A stretch of DNA of 64,000 bases from NCBI GenBank assembly GCA_905250025.1, contig CAJNOJ010000043.1, positions 478,433 through 542,432 of the forward strand, read 5' to 3'. A program made the translations under genes and the position numbers. Positions 25,254-40,103 of this stretch are shown in pieces (the first letter of the stretch is position 1; every line of letters begins with the position of its first letter). The notes under the pieces were generated by a model that was given only the letters and a program-made list of their open reading frames with translations, made no database searches and was not told the origin of the DNA. Origin of the DNA: Adineta ricciae. Lineage: Eukaryota > Rotifera > Eurotatoria > Adinetida > Adinetidae.

Positions 25254-26389
25254 TTAGTTTCCGCTTGGCGGAATGGCCGACTCTTCACCGGGATTTATAC
25301 GAGAATGGTTTCGTTTATCATCCATTGTGACAATTAATTCACTCAGATCATCGCGAAAGCGAGACCATACCTTTTCCGGGATGGTTATTGTTGTTCGAGA
25401 GTTAGGACGAACCTAGCAAACAAACCCATCTATGAAATCTTGATGAATATCAACTTTATTTACTTCGGATATTCGTAAAAATACGCCGCGATTGTTTGAA
25501 CCAATATCAAAATAGAAATTCTTATTTCCTACACGAAGGTTTTTGCTAGCAGGTAATTCAGTTGGTTCTAAATTCAGTATGCATATTATTACATGACAAA
25601 GTGATGTACTCTCACTAAGGAGATCTTACCGATTGCAGGTGGCGTTTCGATACTGTCTAAAAGGAAATTTGATTAGATGATCTCGGAAAGCTTTTCAAAT
25701 CGTACCTCGGTCGTCTTCATTGCCGAATTCTTCGATTAATTTGGCTAGTGTCTCCCATATTTCTTGTACTCCTTGTGCAGGTATTGCAATTTGCGAACGA
25801 GGGGTATTACTACCGACCATTGAGATGCGCAGAAACTTCCCACGTTCATTTTCTCGTAAATCCAAATAATACTTTCGATCATCACGCGATATAACAGCTG
25901 ATCGAACTTGTTCATCATTATCGATCGATTGTTCACCTGAAGTGAATCGATGATAAATACAAGAATCATTCAATTGGAACTTTACCTAATGCATGAATTT
26001 GTTCGTCGAAAGTTTGTAAACGATCGCGTAGTTCGCTGGCAGCACTCATTGACATTAAAATACGGTTTTTACGACCACCCGAACTAACCTATAAAGAATG
26101 ACACTTAGAAAAGTTGATGAGTCATACGATCAAAATTTGTATTTACTTCAGCTATTTTGAGAAATCGTCCACGGCGATTTTGCTTAACATCGAGATAAAA
26201 TCGCTTCGCTTGAATATGAAGTGCTTTGCTTGCTAATTCTTCTTCGTGTATCGCTGGACCACCTTTTTCAAGAGTTACAAAAGTAAAAACGAAGATTGTT
26301 TGTTTAAGTGACAAACCTTGTTGTTCTGATTGTTGCAGCCGATCACCATTCACATTACCTGACGACATATTCTGACCTCCTTCAGCCAT
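25254..26389 (-). CDS. PURA: PUR-alpha-type single-stranded nucleic-acid binding protein
   Basis: Six or seven exons with 40-75 nt introns, first ATG 26389 ([12 protein letters not shown], Gly/Ser-rich N-terminus as in the family). Three PUR repeats follow. Repeat [21 protein letters not shown] with GRFLKIAEV. Repeat [22 protein letters not shown] with FLRISMV. Repeat [21 protein letters not shown] with [19 protein letters not shown]. It ends AIPPSGN at TAA 25254-25256. Animal PURA/PURB bind purine-rich (GGN)n single strands in DNA and RNA, and act in transcription and in mRNA transport granules. The gene is divergent from calmodulin, about 650 bp apart. Confidence 0.93.
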
Positions 26390-27741
<1,352 letters not shown>

Positions 27742-28664
27742 AATAGACCGTATATCAAATATCATTCATCGTTATCAATTACAAAATTTCGTCTTTTTTC
27801 GTTGTTGTACGTGTGTGTGCTAACTTTTTTTTCTTCTTTATTTCTTTCTTTATTTTATTTTGCGCTCTTTCTTTTCAAAAACACTATCACACGCACACAC
27901 ACACACACACACAAACTAACAAACAAACATCAATCGTGACTTTTCTCATCCAAATATACTCTAGCATATTACAAATCTGTTTTCTTCTCTTTCTTTTGTT
28001 TCAATTTCTCAGCGAAAGATCCATCTGAACACATTGAATTTATCAATAAGAAGTAATCTGTTCACGAACAATTTCCTATCGTCTTTATACCAAAGAGAAA
28101 AAGAGAGATGGACGAGAAAACTACTTTTTTCTTGGACTTTTTTAATGTCAGCTTTTCCTTGGAGAATTTGTGTGTAAACTTTTTTTGTGACTCGTTCTTT
28201 TCTGTCTCTGATTTCGCGACAAGAGAAAAAATCAAAAGAAATAAACATGAATTTGTTCGAGTCCAGAAGAATTGTTATTGCAGCACATTTCAATGATACC
28301 ATAAACATGATATTCTCTCTAAGTATATTCGTCAATTTCAAGTAATGTGTGCATACTACGCTGACGAAGAGCATCGAGAAAAAAGGAAGAATTAGAAGAA
28401 GGCAAAGTTGACTAATTCTCTCGTTTTTTTTTTCTGTATGTAGAACTGTCATTTATGAAGAAGGCGGTGAAAGCTGCTCCTCTGTCGGCGGTTGTTATTT
28501 GACCGACAAATAAGAAGAAAAAGAGAAGAAATATGAATGAGCGAATGGTGCTGTATGTGTCTAAACGGAGAAAAAAAGAGAGAAAGTGTAGAGTCTTATT
28601 TCGCTCGACGTGTCTTATTCTGCCACTGCCAGTCTGCTAGCATTTGTTAAAGTGAACTAACACA
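27742..28664. other. Calmodulin 3' flank and upstream region of next gene, (CA)n
   Basis: 923 bp with a CA microsatellite at about 27889-27913 and T-rich tracts. Minus-strand ORF 28009-28452 has no family signal. Promoter of the next plus-strand gene expected near 28500-28660. Confidence 0.45.
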
Positions 28665-29472
28665 ATGACGAGCAACGAAGCAGTAAGAATTTCTTCTTCT
28701 TGTGAAAGAATTAAGTTGATACTTTTGATTAGGAAAAAACAATCGGATCTGTTTCAGCTAATACAGCAGGTAATTGAGTTGATTAGTCAAGACAATTTAT
28801 GTATTTAATGATTCATTAGATGCACCATTACAATCAATCATTGAAACCCCGTTAACTGACTCTCTTGTCAATGAAATCTTTCATCATCAAAATAACGTAA
28901 AGAATGGTGTTTGTCTTTCACTTTTTCGAGCAGAAATCTCTTTCAGGATGGTTCGTTTTCCGCGACGGAAAATTTCGGTAAACTTTTTAACGTAGATTTT
29001 GAACAAATTAAAAAGGATTTAAATGACAAAGGCTTGAATTCATCTGGTAAATGAATATGTTATGCATTACATCTGTTATTTCCTTCTCTTATTTTCAGCT
29101 TCCGATGAAATTCTGCGCCTCATAGCAACAGCTTCCATTCTGTTTTACTTTTTATACCATAGTCAAAAAACCAAGTTTCCTGTTGATATTGATGCTATTA
29201 AACAGTTTGTGTCAAAAGCACGCTCCGAATTGGAAGGGGTGAGTGATGAAAATCTTGATTTATGAAAAAAAACACATGATTTGACTTTTTCTTAGTTTTC
29301 GATGAAAGATGATCCAATTATGCAAACCTATATCGACAAAGGTGAACTTGCCGTGAAATTTGTTATTGATACACGTGACAAATACGGAAATATTTGTAAG
29401 GATTTAAATTTAGCTCAACCGACTTGGGAATCATACATTCAACATTTAATGGCATTGGACAAACAAGTATAA
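28665..29472 (+). CDS. Small protein resembling the C-terminal tail of VIT/VWA (VWA5A/PARP4-like) proteins
   Basis: Six short exons with 40-55 nt introns give about 180 residues. The first exon is MTSNEA. The middle reads FHHQNNDGSFSATENFGKLF, then a helical stretch DEILRLIATASILFYFLYHS and FVSKARSELEG. In VWA5A/PARP4-type proteins, the region after the VWA domain has a similar order: a DGS(W/F) motif, a helix ending in a Leu-rich ATA block, and a closing K-A-x-x-x-L helix. That resemblance is from memory and is not proof. No VIT or VWA domain is encoded nearby, so if the homology holds this is a stand-alone tail. All splice sites keep frame to TAA at 29470-29472. Confidence 0.55.
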
Positions 29473-29891
29473 ATAAGGATTTATCTTCTTCTTCTTCTTC
29501 TTTTTCATTGTCTACTGAGGATCAAAATAAATTGAAAAACTATCTTCATTCGATGATTGACGTGAAATAAAAAGCAACCGCTCTCTTTTAAACTCTAAAT
29601 CTTGATGATTGCTTCGTGTAATCAAACTGTTGAGAACAGACATTTCCTGTTCGTTCTTCAACTAAAATTACAAATCTATTGCTGCTTGACAGACAAGTAC
29701 TATCGCGATTTCAATAGGATATAAATGCGAGTTTCTTTTTTTTGGAATTTAAATGTATGACAAACAAATGGATTTTATCAGATCAGACAAAAAAAAATGT
29801 GGGAACAATACATCACATATTCGGCATTTGCAGTTAAAAAGAAATTATGCTTTTTTATATTAGCCTAAACAAAATGTCGTGAGTCAATAGT
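29473..29891. other. Convergent 3' flanks, (CTT)n run
   Basis: 419 bp between two convergent genes, with a short CTT repeat at about 29486-29506. An AATAAA at 29528 could serve the upstream gene. No gene. Confidence 0.5.
29486..29506. repeat. (CTT)n microsatellite
   Basis: Short CTT/TTC run following the stop of the gene at 28665-29472. Confidence 0.8.
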
Positions 29892-31506
29892 TTATAAACC
29901 ATTATACAGTCTGTGCTTAGACTCTTGATTGAACAGATTTTTTACGACTGAAATAGAAAAAACAGGCGATTTTGGGTGAATCAAGTTTGAATTATTCTTA
30001 CTTTCACGTTGCTCATCGTTGAGTTCAGTTTTGGGAAAGGCAACATCGATAGTAACGTAAAGATCACCGACAATATTATTTTGATCATGTTGAGGAAGAC
30101 CTTCACCTTTCTTCTTTATACGCGCACCGGGCCATGTGATTTTTTCACGATTTATAGTTACCTATAAAAGACAATTCAGCGATCGATAACACGAATTCCC
30201 CGCTTACCTTGTGACCATCAAGATGGGTGATAGTTAGATTAAAACCGTTCAATGCATCTTGAAGGGTAATGGTCAAATTCGTATAAAGATCGTTCTTTTT
30301 GCGTTCAAATAGGGGATGTCTATGTAGAAGTAGAAGAATGTTAATTAGATCAAGATTGAAATTTGATCTGAATTTACTTTTGAATACGAATTGTGAATTT
30401 TAAATCTCCAGGTTCACCTTCCAAATGTGGTTCTCCTAGAATAAATAGAAAGATGTGATTCATATGTTAATATTGGAAGAGCAAACCTTCAGCAAGGAAT
30501 GGGATTTCATATCCATCTGCAACACCGGCTTCGACTTCGATTTCTAATACTTTTTCTTCTGTGACGAATCTACAAACACGGAATAATTATTTGTTGAGAC
30601 GACATTTTCAATTCGAATTCGGCTGTTACTTAATATTTGGACATTCATCACAGACTTGCTCTTGCATCATTTGAAACTAAACCAATCCGATTTCAATACT
30701 CTGCCTCGAAGTAGAACTAGTTATCTTACTCTTCCTGGGCCCATTTGAGTTGTTCGCATTTCCATTCGACAATTACATTTTCTCGAACCACTTGTTTGTT
30801 TAGCAACTGGTTTCGCTCGAACAACCTTAACAACAATGACATTTCCACTGAGAACAATTCTACGTTCTTCCCAGTCATACCTCGATAAAATTTCCATTAT
30901 AAACTTCTTCGAGTGTGACATATAAATCCATGACCAAATCTCCACCACGAGGCACATGGTTATGTCCATCATCTCTTGATCCTCCACCAAAATGGAAAAA
31001 GTCGCCGAAAAAACTAAATCAACATAAATATTTGTTTCTAAAATGGCAAAAGGACACCAAGTAATTCAACCTTGAGAATGGATCATGAAATGAATCAGCG
31101 CCGCCTTGTTGTTTTAAACCTTCTTCGCCATGTTTATCGTAAATTTTACGTTTGTCTGGATCGGATAATGCCTGAAAAAAAAGCAAATGATCTATTCAAG
31201 AAAATCGTTTTTGAAAGCGAGTTTTACTTCGTAAGCAGCTCCTAAGTCTTGAAAACGTTCTTGAGCTTTGGGATCATCCTTATTTTTATCTGGATGTAAT
31301 TCTTTTGCTAATTTTCGATACGACTTCTTTATTTGATTAACAGTTGCTGTTCGCGGTAAATTTAAAATTTTATAAAAGTCTCGACTAAATAGAAACAGAC
31401 ATGTTTCGATCCCGGAAGATTCGCTCTCAATGAGCATCACCTACCCAGCTGAGATCAATGTCACTAAGCAGATTAGTAAGAAGATGAGTAAAGAAAAGAA
31501 CTTCAT
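29892..31506 (-). CDS. DNAJB11: ER-lumenal J-domain cochaperone ERdj3
   Basis: About nine short exons; ATG 31506 starts the signal peptide [19 protein letters not shown]. The J domain begins [20 protein letters not shown], with the HPD tripeptide in [11 protein letters not shown] and FQDLGAAYE. Then come a Gly/Phe region ([17 protein letters not shown]), substrate-binding domain with the ERdj3-type cysteines ([23 protein letters not shown]), and the C-terminal domain ([21 protein letters not shown]). The final residues, [11 protein letters not shown] at TAA 29892-29894, match the human end. It stimulates BiP ATPase and hands over unfolded clients in the ER. Like the human protein it has no KDEL-type signal. 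Only 163 bp separate it from the upstream coronin gene and its ATG follows a TTTTAG, so it may be the second gene of an operon. Confidence 0.94.
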
Positions 31507-31532
31507 CTAAAATGATTGTTTAGAAAAGAAAA
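31507..31532 (-). promoter_or_regulatory. Candidate spliced-leader acceptor before DNAJB11 ATG
   Basis: On the minus strand, a pyrimidine-rich stretch (TTTTCTTTTCTAAAC, then CATTTTAG) ends exactly at the ATG. No donor was found in the 163-bp gap to the coronin stop. AG directly against ATG fits trans-splicing, though a cis 5'UTR intron is possible. Confidence 0.45.
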
Positions 31533-31669
31533 TGGTACTCTTTAATAATATTTCTTTAGACGGAAGATACAACACCGGATAGGAATGTTTTTGAAAAAGA
31601 AATGTTCAATTGACAAACAGACAAAACATATATACGAATATAGAAGAATATTATGAATAAAACTGAAAA

Positions 31670-33741
<2,072 letters not shown>

Positions 33742-34740
33742 GAAGGGTGAGAAAAGATAGGAATGATAATATTATATGTTGTAAGAAGACACTGAATAAA
33801 ACCTAAAATGAATATGAAGTTATCGTCTCTAAATATCTACACATTTATTTCTATCTCGCTCCGTTCTATGTGGTATCGTTTGTATGCAAAGATAAACGAA
33901 TTTTATTTGACCATATATGGCGATGTGAATATATTCTATACACCTTCGGTAAGTTATTTTTTAAACATCTTTGAAAAAATAATACCACGCAGTCATGACT
34001 AAACGTAGGTAGAAAGAGAACAGAATGAAGAGGAAAAAAAACACATTCACCGCCTGCCGATGAATCAATGTATCAGATCGATCATTCAGAAATCATATTC
34101 ACATCGGAAGCTTCAACAATAAAAACGATTCGAAACATCGTTTGTTCTAGTTAAAATATCAAGTGGTACTCATTGATTACAATTTCCATCGAACGCAAAA
34201 GTATAAAATGTTCGACCTTGTTCGTTCTATCTCTATCTTCTCTTATTCATTCTCACCTTGACAATTGCATTACACTCCGATAAGCAACAGCATCAGATAG
34301 ACTTCTTTGATATAGAGCATTGATTACGTGTAATAATGTTCCGTTTTGGCTTTTTGAAAAAAAATAAAAAAGAAAGATTATAAATAATTGATCTAAAGCA
34401 AAACAAGCAACAAAAAAAAAATCGTTTTTTCTTTCAATTCTTCATATGCTTATTGAACTAGACCAGTGTCCGTAACGTAAAAAAGACGTTGTGCTTTCTC
34501 ATTGGTTCTTTGGTTCGCAACTTAATACTCCCATCTATGATAAAAATCGAACACACTTCGAATTGAAAATTTTCATCACAAAATCACAGGAAATTTTTGA
34601 AAACATTTCTAAAAAAATCTCGAAAAGTTTTTCGTAATCGAACTTCACTGGTTATTTGGCGTACACCAATGAGAATGAAGTAAAATGTCGATGATGTTTT
34701 TTCTATCTATCATTATTATTATTATTGAATACGATAAAAA
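33742..34740. promoter_or_regulatory. Divergent promoter region of coronin and CCDC47
   Basis: 999 bp between divergent starts, strongly AT-rich with poly-A and poly-T tracts (34360-34440). No gene seen; one 64-codon ORF is not credible. Confidence 0.4.
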
Positions 34741-36414
34741 ATGCGTTTAGCAATATGTTTAGTCATAGTTTTTTTATGCTTTATCTGCTCAGCAGCAAAA
34801 AAAGTGAAAGACGAAGATTTTTCTGAATTCGATGATTTCGATCAAGACGAATTCGTTGTCGGTAAGCGTTATGAAAATCCATGCAATGATCATACTTCTA
34901 TTGTACGACTGGTTTAGAAACACCATCAACTACTAGCGCTACTCTATCATCATCAAAAACGCAAGGCAGCAAACCTGATGTAGTCGAAACTGAGAAAGTT
35001 ATACAAGCGGATTCAAATAAAGGGAAACAAAAAGAGAAAGAAGACGATGAAGAAGAAGTTAGTGTTATTGATGAAGATGATGACTCAATGTTTGACGATG
35101 AAGAATTCGAGGCAGTAAGAAGTAGAATTATTAATTCTGAAATAATTATTCACTTCTTTTAGTCTGATTCATTTGCTTCAGCAACTTCGGCGACACCTGA
35201 TTTGAAAATAGCTGAAGTGCCTGCTAATTTAACTGGCAATCGATGGGAAGCTTACCAGTGTGAAGCTGTGATGATCATTGCTTTACTTGCTTACTTAATC
35301 AATTTTCTTATTGGCCGTGCTAAGAATGCTCGTTTGGCAACGACTGTTTACCACGCACAACGAGATTTACTTGACCGCAATTTTGCTCTCGTCGGCGACG
35401 ATGGCCAGACACGAAATACTGAGACAGACGATCAAGTGAATCAAATGCAAAAAGAATCCGATCATTTATATATTTTATGGTGCAGTGGCCGAGTGGCCAT
35501 TGAAAGCATGCTGATAGAATTACGTTTAGTTAAACGTCAATGTGCGTTCAACTCATTGGCAGCAATAATCAAATCGATCAATGATACTCTTGTTTATACA
35601 ATTGATTTTAACAAAGATGATATGGAAACATTTGTGTTCTGTCTAGCGAAGAAACGTTCAGCTGTAAAACTTCATCGTGACATGGTCGACCTAAGTCAAT
35701 TCTGTGCGGAAAGGAAAAGCGCTGATAAAAAGGGCTTCCCTGGAAACTATCAAGTTCTGAGCGAAATTGGAGAAGCTTCATCACACATCACTAATGATCA
35801 AAAACTAGCCGAATTTCTCACTAAGTAATGTTTCATTTTTGACAATTGATTTTCTACGAACATTTGATGTGCTTAGATATCCTGATGCAATTGAATATAT
35901 CCATATCAGTGATCAATATAGTGGCATGAAAATTCAAAGTGATCAGCAAACTTCATCCAATGCTGCCACAAATACTGGCACTGCCGCTCAACAACAAGAC
36001 GCACTGAACACAAGCGAACGTTCTGTTCGTCGTGTATTGATTGTTGCATTTAATTTAACTCCACAAGACGGTCGTTCACTTCAAATTACTAGTGAAAGTC
36101 TTCCTGGTGATTATCTACGTTTTGTTTTACAACTGATTGACCGTGTGGCCGCATTCCGTTTTGGATCGAAGGAGTTGAAGAATAAGGCAACGAAAAATCG
36201 TCAGCGTATCGAAGAACAATTTCTCAAAAGTGTCAATCTACAACGTCAAGAACAAGCCCAGTTACGGCGTGAAGAAAAACGTCGTGCTGAAAAAGAGAAA
36301 GTCATGCAATCAGATGATGCGGAATTGCAGCGTAAATGGGAAGAAAAGGAGCACAAACGGGAAATGAAGCGACGACAACCGAAAATGAAACAAATGAAAG
36401 TCAAATCCATGTAG
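34741..36414 (+). CDS. CCDC47: CCDC47/calumin, ER membrane protein of the PAT complex
   Basis: Four exons; ATG 34741 opens the signal peptide MRLAICLVIVFLCFICSAA. An acidic lumenal segment follows (EDFSEFDDFDQDEF, then EDDEEEVSVIDEDDDSM). The membrane helix is VMIIALLAYLINFLIG, then the conserved cytosolic domain: RDLLDRNFALVGDDGQ, HLYILWCSGRVAIESMLI, DDMETFVFCLAKK and YPDAIEYIHISDQYSG. The final Lys/Arg-rich tail (LQRQEQAQLRREEKRRAEKE) ends KMKQMKVKSM, as in animals. CCDC47 and Asterix form the PAT chaperone for nascent multi-pass membrane proteins and it also affects ER calcium. The stop is 124 bp before the next gene's ATG on the same strand. Confidence 0.95.
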
Positions 36415-36514
36415 ATCGAACGTTATTCGACTGAAAAACACTTCCATAAATTGTTTTCTTCTTCTGTTCTGTTTTGTTTGTTTTGCTTTTCTAAAACAAT
36501 CATCGAACTCAAAT

Positions 36515-36538
36515 AACATCTTTACTTCACTTTTCTAG
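36515..36538 (+). promoter_or_regulatory. Candidate spliced-leader acceptor before the twin CX9C gene
   Basis: A pyrimidine-rich tract ending TTCACTTTTCTAG abuts the ATG at 36539. The CCDC47 stop is only 124 bp upstream. Fits an SL acceptor of an internal operon gene. Confidence 0.5.
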
Positions 36539-36887
36539 ATGTCGTTTCTAACCGGTACACATCGTTTTCTTGATCCGAAATGTAATGAAATCTTAGATCA
36601 ATTCTATGAATGCATTGAGAAGAAATCTCGAGCTGTAGGAGCTTGCGATGGTCTACTAGCGCAATTGTATCGATGTAAAAAAGAAGATGTAAGTTGGACT
36701 GGTCGGATGATTCAAGAGAACGTTTGTTCACTTATTTTAGCTTGAAACACATCGACAAATGAATAAAGTTGAAAGTGAAAACAAACGAAGAGAACATACG
36801 ATTTCACGAGATCCAATTATTCAGAAAAAATTGGAAATACTCAAACGATTGCAAGAAAAACAAGCCGAACAATCGAAGTCTTCCTGA
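36539..36887 (+). CDS. Small twin CX9C protein, CMC1/CMC2-like (mitochondrial IMS)
   Basis: Two exons (36539-36688 and 36741-36887) give 98 residues. The core has two C-X9-C motifs: CNEILDQFYEC and CDGLLAQLYRC, separated by a nine-residue turn. Both helices thus form the coiled-coil helix-coiled-coil helix fold oxidised by MIA40 in the mitochondrial intermembrane space. The C-terminal part is charged and helical (VESENKRREHTISRD, ILKRLQEKQAEQ). COX assembly factors CMC1/CMC2 have this size and layout; CMC2 seems closest from the FLDPKCNEI start, but I cannot separate them by eye. Such proteins handle copper or assemble complex IV. The start is decided by the preceding AG and by there being no in-frame upstream ATG. 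Confidence 0.75.
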
Positions 36888-38217
36888 CGAACTGATCTTT
36901 TTTCCATGAGAGTTTGTGTGAATATGTCCATCCCTGTTTTTTTTATAGCAGAGCTTTATAAACTTGTTAAAATACTGAAGAATTCTTCGAATAATTCGGA
37001 TATACAATCTGCATGCGTATGCAACGAACAGCAATCAGTTAGGCGCTGGTCGTTATGATTTCTCAGAAGTATTCTTGTCAATGCTAAATAGACGTTAATA
37101 AAGCAGTTGGTAATATTCGAATGTGCGACACTATCGGTTACTACTAAGTGGATGAAAATCTCTCTGGTAAACATGTAATATCCCATCAAAGAACGCTTTT
37201 TCAAACAGGATTAGATGCATAAATTTTGGTCTAATGCTTTCAAGTGTTTTTGTCTTGATCAAAACAAGATAGTAAAACTTGCACGTCTTTGATTTATTTT
37301 CTATAAACGATAACAATCTAACGGTCCTTCTGTACACATCGATGATTGATTGATCGAGTACGGACAATCTGAAATACAGTCATACGGTGAATATCGATTA
37401 AAAATATCGTTGTTTGAAAAAACTAATTCACGGGTAACCTGAATGAATAGTGTAATATGTTACACTGTTTCTCACGCTTGTATAACAAATTCTGTGTTGA
37501 CAGAAAAATGAATGACAGCTGTCTTTTTCAATCAATTTTCTCCAAACATTAATTTCCGTTAATTATCACATATTTAACTCTAATATCAGTCACATAGAGG
37601 ACTATGACCTTATCCGCAAAAGACGCCTGAACATCATCACGTTCACCATGTGATTTTTGCACACCTGTATGCAGATGGTGAATGAGCGCAAGAGGTGCAC
37701 TTTTTATAATAGTTTGAATTAAAATTTATCCGTGTTCTTCATTCTGACCAACCGTCTTTTCTGTATGACCTTTAAGTAAGCGAAGAATTTCGCTGATGGC
37801 CACTATTTGACGTTTTTTTCCTCTCCTTTCTTTTTCTATTGACTCTGACCGTGCGCGCGCACACACACACAATTTACTCTCTCATAAAAAAAAAAGAGAA
37901 GGAGAGGAGAACGAGATATTGCACATGACATGCCTAAATATATGAAATTTCACCTTGAAACTTAGATATAAACTTCCCTTTCTTAATAGAATTACTCTAC
38001 ACATATCTGCTAGCATATATTTCCAAGAATAAATCTTATATAATTGATATTTTATGTCGAAACATTGTTCTAATCTTCATTTTCAATATGTTCTAGGTAA
38101 ACACAACCGAGGCGCCTACCTGCATATATATATATATACACACACTCATTCATTTATTCATTCATTCCTCTCATTTCACATAAACTTACGCGCGTACACA
38201 AGCAATAGAGCGAACCG
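36888..38217. other. Intergenic, 1.33 kb, with microsatellites
   Basis: Contains (CG)n/(CA)n at 37852-37870 and (TA)n(CA)n at 38124-38146, plus AT-rich unique sequence. ORFs on the minus strand (36804-37367) are not convincing. Promoter of the next gene expected near 38000-38200. Confidence 0.45.
37852..37870. repeat. (CG)n(CA)n microsatellite
   Basis: GCGCGCGC followed by ACACACACAC. Confidence 0.8.
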
Positions 38218-38875
38218 ATGTCTCCGAAGAAAGGCAAAACCACAAAATCGTCCTTAAAAAAAGCAGGAACGATGGCGACGACCGTAGCAGTAAGACAAAC
38301 AATCCTTGATGAATTTTATTCAAAAGGAAAAGTACCAAACTGTTTATTTATCTGTTTTCAGGCTGGTACAGATTTTTTAAAACGAACATGGGGCGAAGAC
38401 CAATTAAATAAAGTCAACGCTATTCTTGATGCACGCGATGAAACATCTTCTGCCTCAACATCCAAAGCGAAAGCAAAACCAAAGCTTTCAAAAGCAAGAA
38501 CTATGCAAAACACAGCTAAAGTATAGATATCATTCATTTTCAATTGAATGCGCACTCTGTCTTTTTACAGGAAGCAAAAGATTTACTTGGTCAACAAATC
38601 CTTGGCGATACACGTCAAGAAACTAAACGCCGACAAGCATCAGCTTCAGCTAAGAAACCGGCTGCTAAAGCAAAGAAAGCCAAACCTGCTCGTAAACCTG
38701 CATTAAAACGGCTTGGTACAATGGCTAAAACAGCCAAAGTAATTTATTCTTCTCTTTTCCTTCTTTGTAGCACGCATTGATGTTTACTTTTTTTTATTGA
38801 TAGGAAGGTAAAGCGTATGTAAAACGAACGACCAAGAAAGCGACAGGACGTGGAACGAAGAAATCTAAGAAATAA
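38218..38875 (+). CDS. Lysine/alanine-rich basic protein, histone H1-like or chromatin-binding
   Basis: Four exons (38218-38289, 38362-38520, 38571-38738, 38804-38875), all with phase-0 introns, give 156 residues. It starts MSPKKGKTTKSSLKKAGTMA, where SPKK is the minor-groove-binding motif of histone tails. The middle repeats a theme: each of the first three exons ends with an M-A/Q-T/N-T-A type segment (GTMATTVA, RTMQNTAK, GTMAKTAK), and the next exon opens AGTDFL, EAKDLL or EGKAYV. The C-terminus KRTTKKATGRGTKKSKK is strongly basic. This looks like exon-duplicated linker-histone-tail-like DNA-binding protein, but no winged-helix domain is visible, so 'H1' is only an analogy. An AATAAA lies about 20 nt after the stop. 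Confidence 0.7.
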
Positions 38876-40103
38876 AATTCTTTTCGATCGAAATAAAAAC
38901 TCTTCTGAACTTATTTATTGTTCACGTGTAGTTTGTTCTCGTTTTTTTCTACTCGTTCAACACATTTTTCGTGCTGAATTCATAATCAATTTTCTTTAGA
39001 TGCCTTGTATAGCTGATTTTCTCTGTTGGTGTGTATAGCTTGTACGTTCAGTATGTAGAAAAATTTATCGTTTGTCGACGGTATTTTGTTTGATTTGTCC
39101 GAATTTTGTCGAGACATTTCGATTCGTGCATGAGTTGCTCTTGTTAAATCTTCTCTTTTCTGTTCTTTTATCGAAATATTTCTCGTACACTTATCTCATT
39201 ATTCGACGACAATGTCGTCAATGTGATATATCTTTTTTCCTTCATTCGTCGTAATTTTTCATCGTAGAGAGAAAAAAAGAAAGAAAATCAAGATGCATTT
39301 TTAATTTTGTCCTTGTCAAAGAACATTTGATATACTATAAATATCAATTCATATTAGAATAAAAGGGTTTAAAGTGTGAAAGAAAAATTCAATGACACAA
39401 TTAGGTTTTTCTTTTCATCCTTGATGGTTACTATGTTCAATAAAGAAAAGAATCACAGAGTCTTGAAGGACTGTATAAGTAGGTATATGTTTGAATAAAA
39501 TATTATGTCATTCAGGTACGATGAAGTCAATACGACTTCTCTAAACATAGAAGTCGAACATATGTAGGACAAAATAATCACTTGTAAATCCATCTTTGAT
39601 TATGATGAAAACCTCCGAAGAGACGGGACGATGTTACAATCTAATTGGGATCGAATTTCTTACTACTAATCAACGAGATGACAAACCGAGTAATCTACTT
39701 AATCCAGAAAGCAATAACTTTTTTCAATGTGCCTTTGCGATGATACATTTCAAATAATTCATATTCTCGCACCGAGACATTATGCGGGTGCACCTAAATT
39801 AACATACGAAATAAGAGAAGAACTGAGCAATGCTGATGAATGTCGATCATCGCAATCTTGGCTACTCTTAATCTCAACATAATTTTCTGCCTCCTACACA
39901 TATGTGACTATAGGTTGTTTGAATGCGTGTGTGTGATCAGATTGCCGCTGCTGCATCCGTGTTACTAAGACTCTCCCCCGTTATTCCATTGGTCCATTGT
40001 GTTTACCAGTCATGTGCCAGAATCGAACAAACAAAACATAAAGCAGTTGAAGTTATATATGCGAAGATTTTGTTCTAATCAATAAACATATTGAATTCTT
40101 TCT
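38876..40103. other. Intergenic, 1.23 kb
   Basis: AT-rich 3' flank followed by the upstream region of the next gene. No recognisable gene, RNA or repeat seen. A purine-rich stretch at 39260-39290 is low complexity. Confidence 0.4.
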
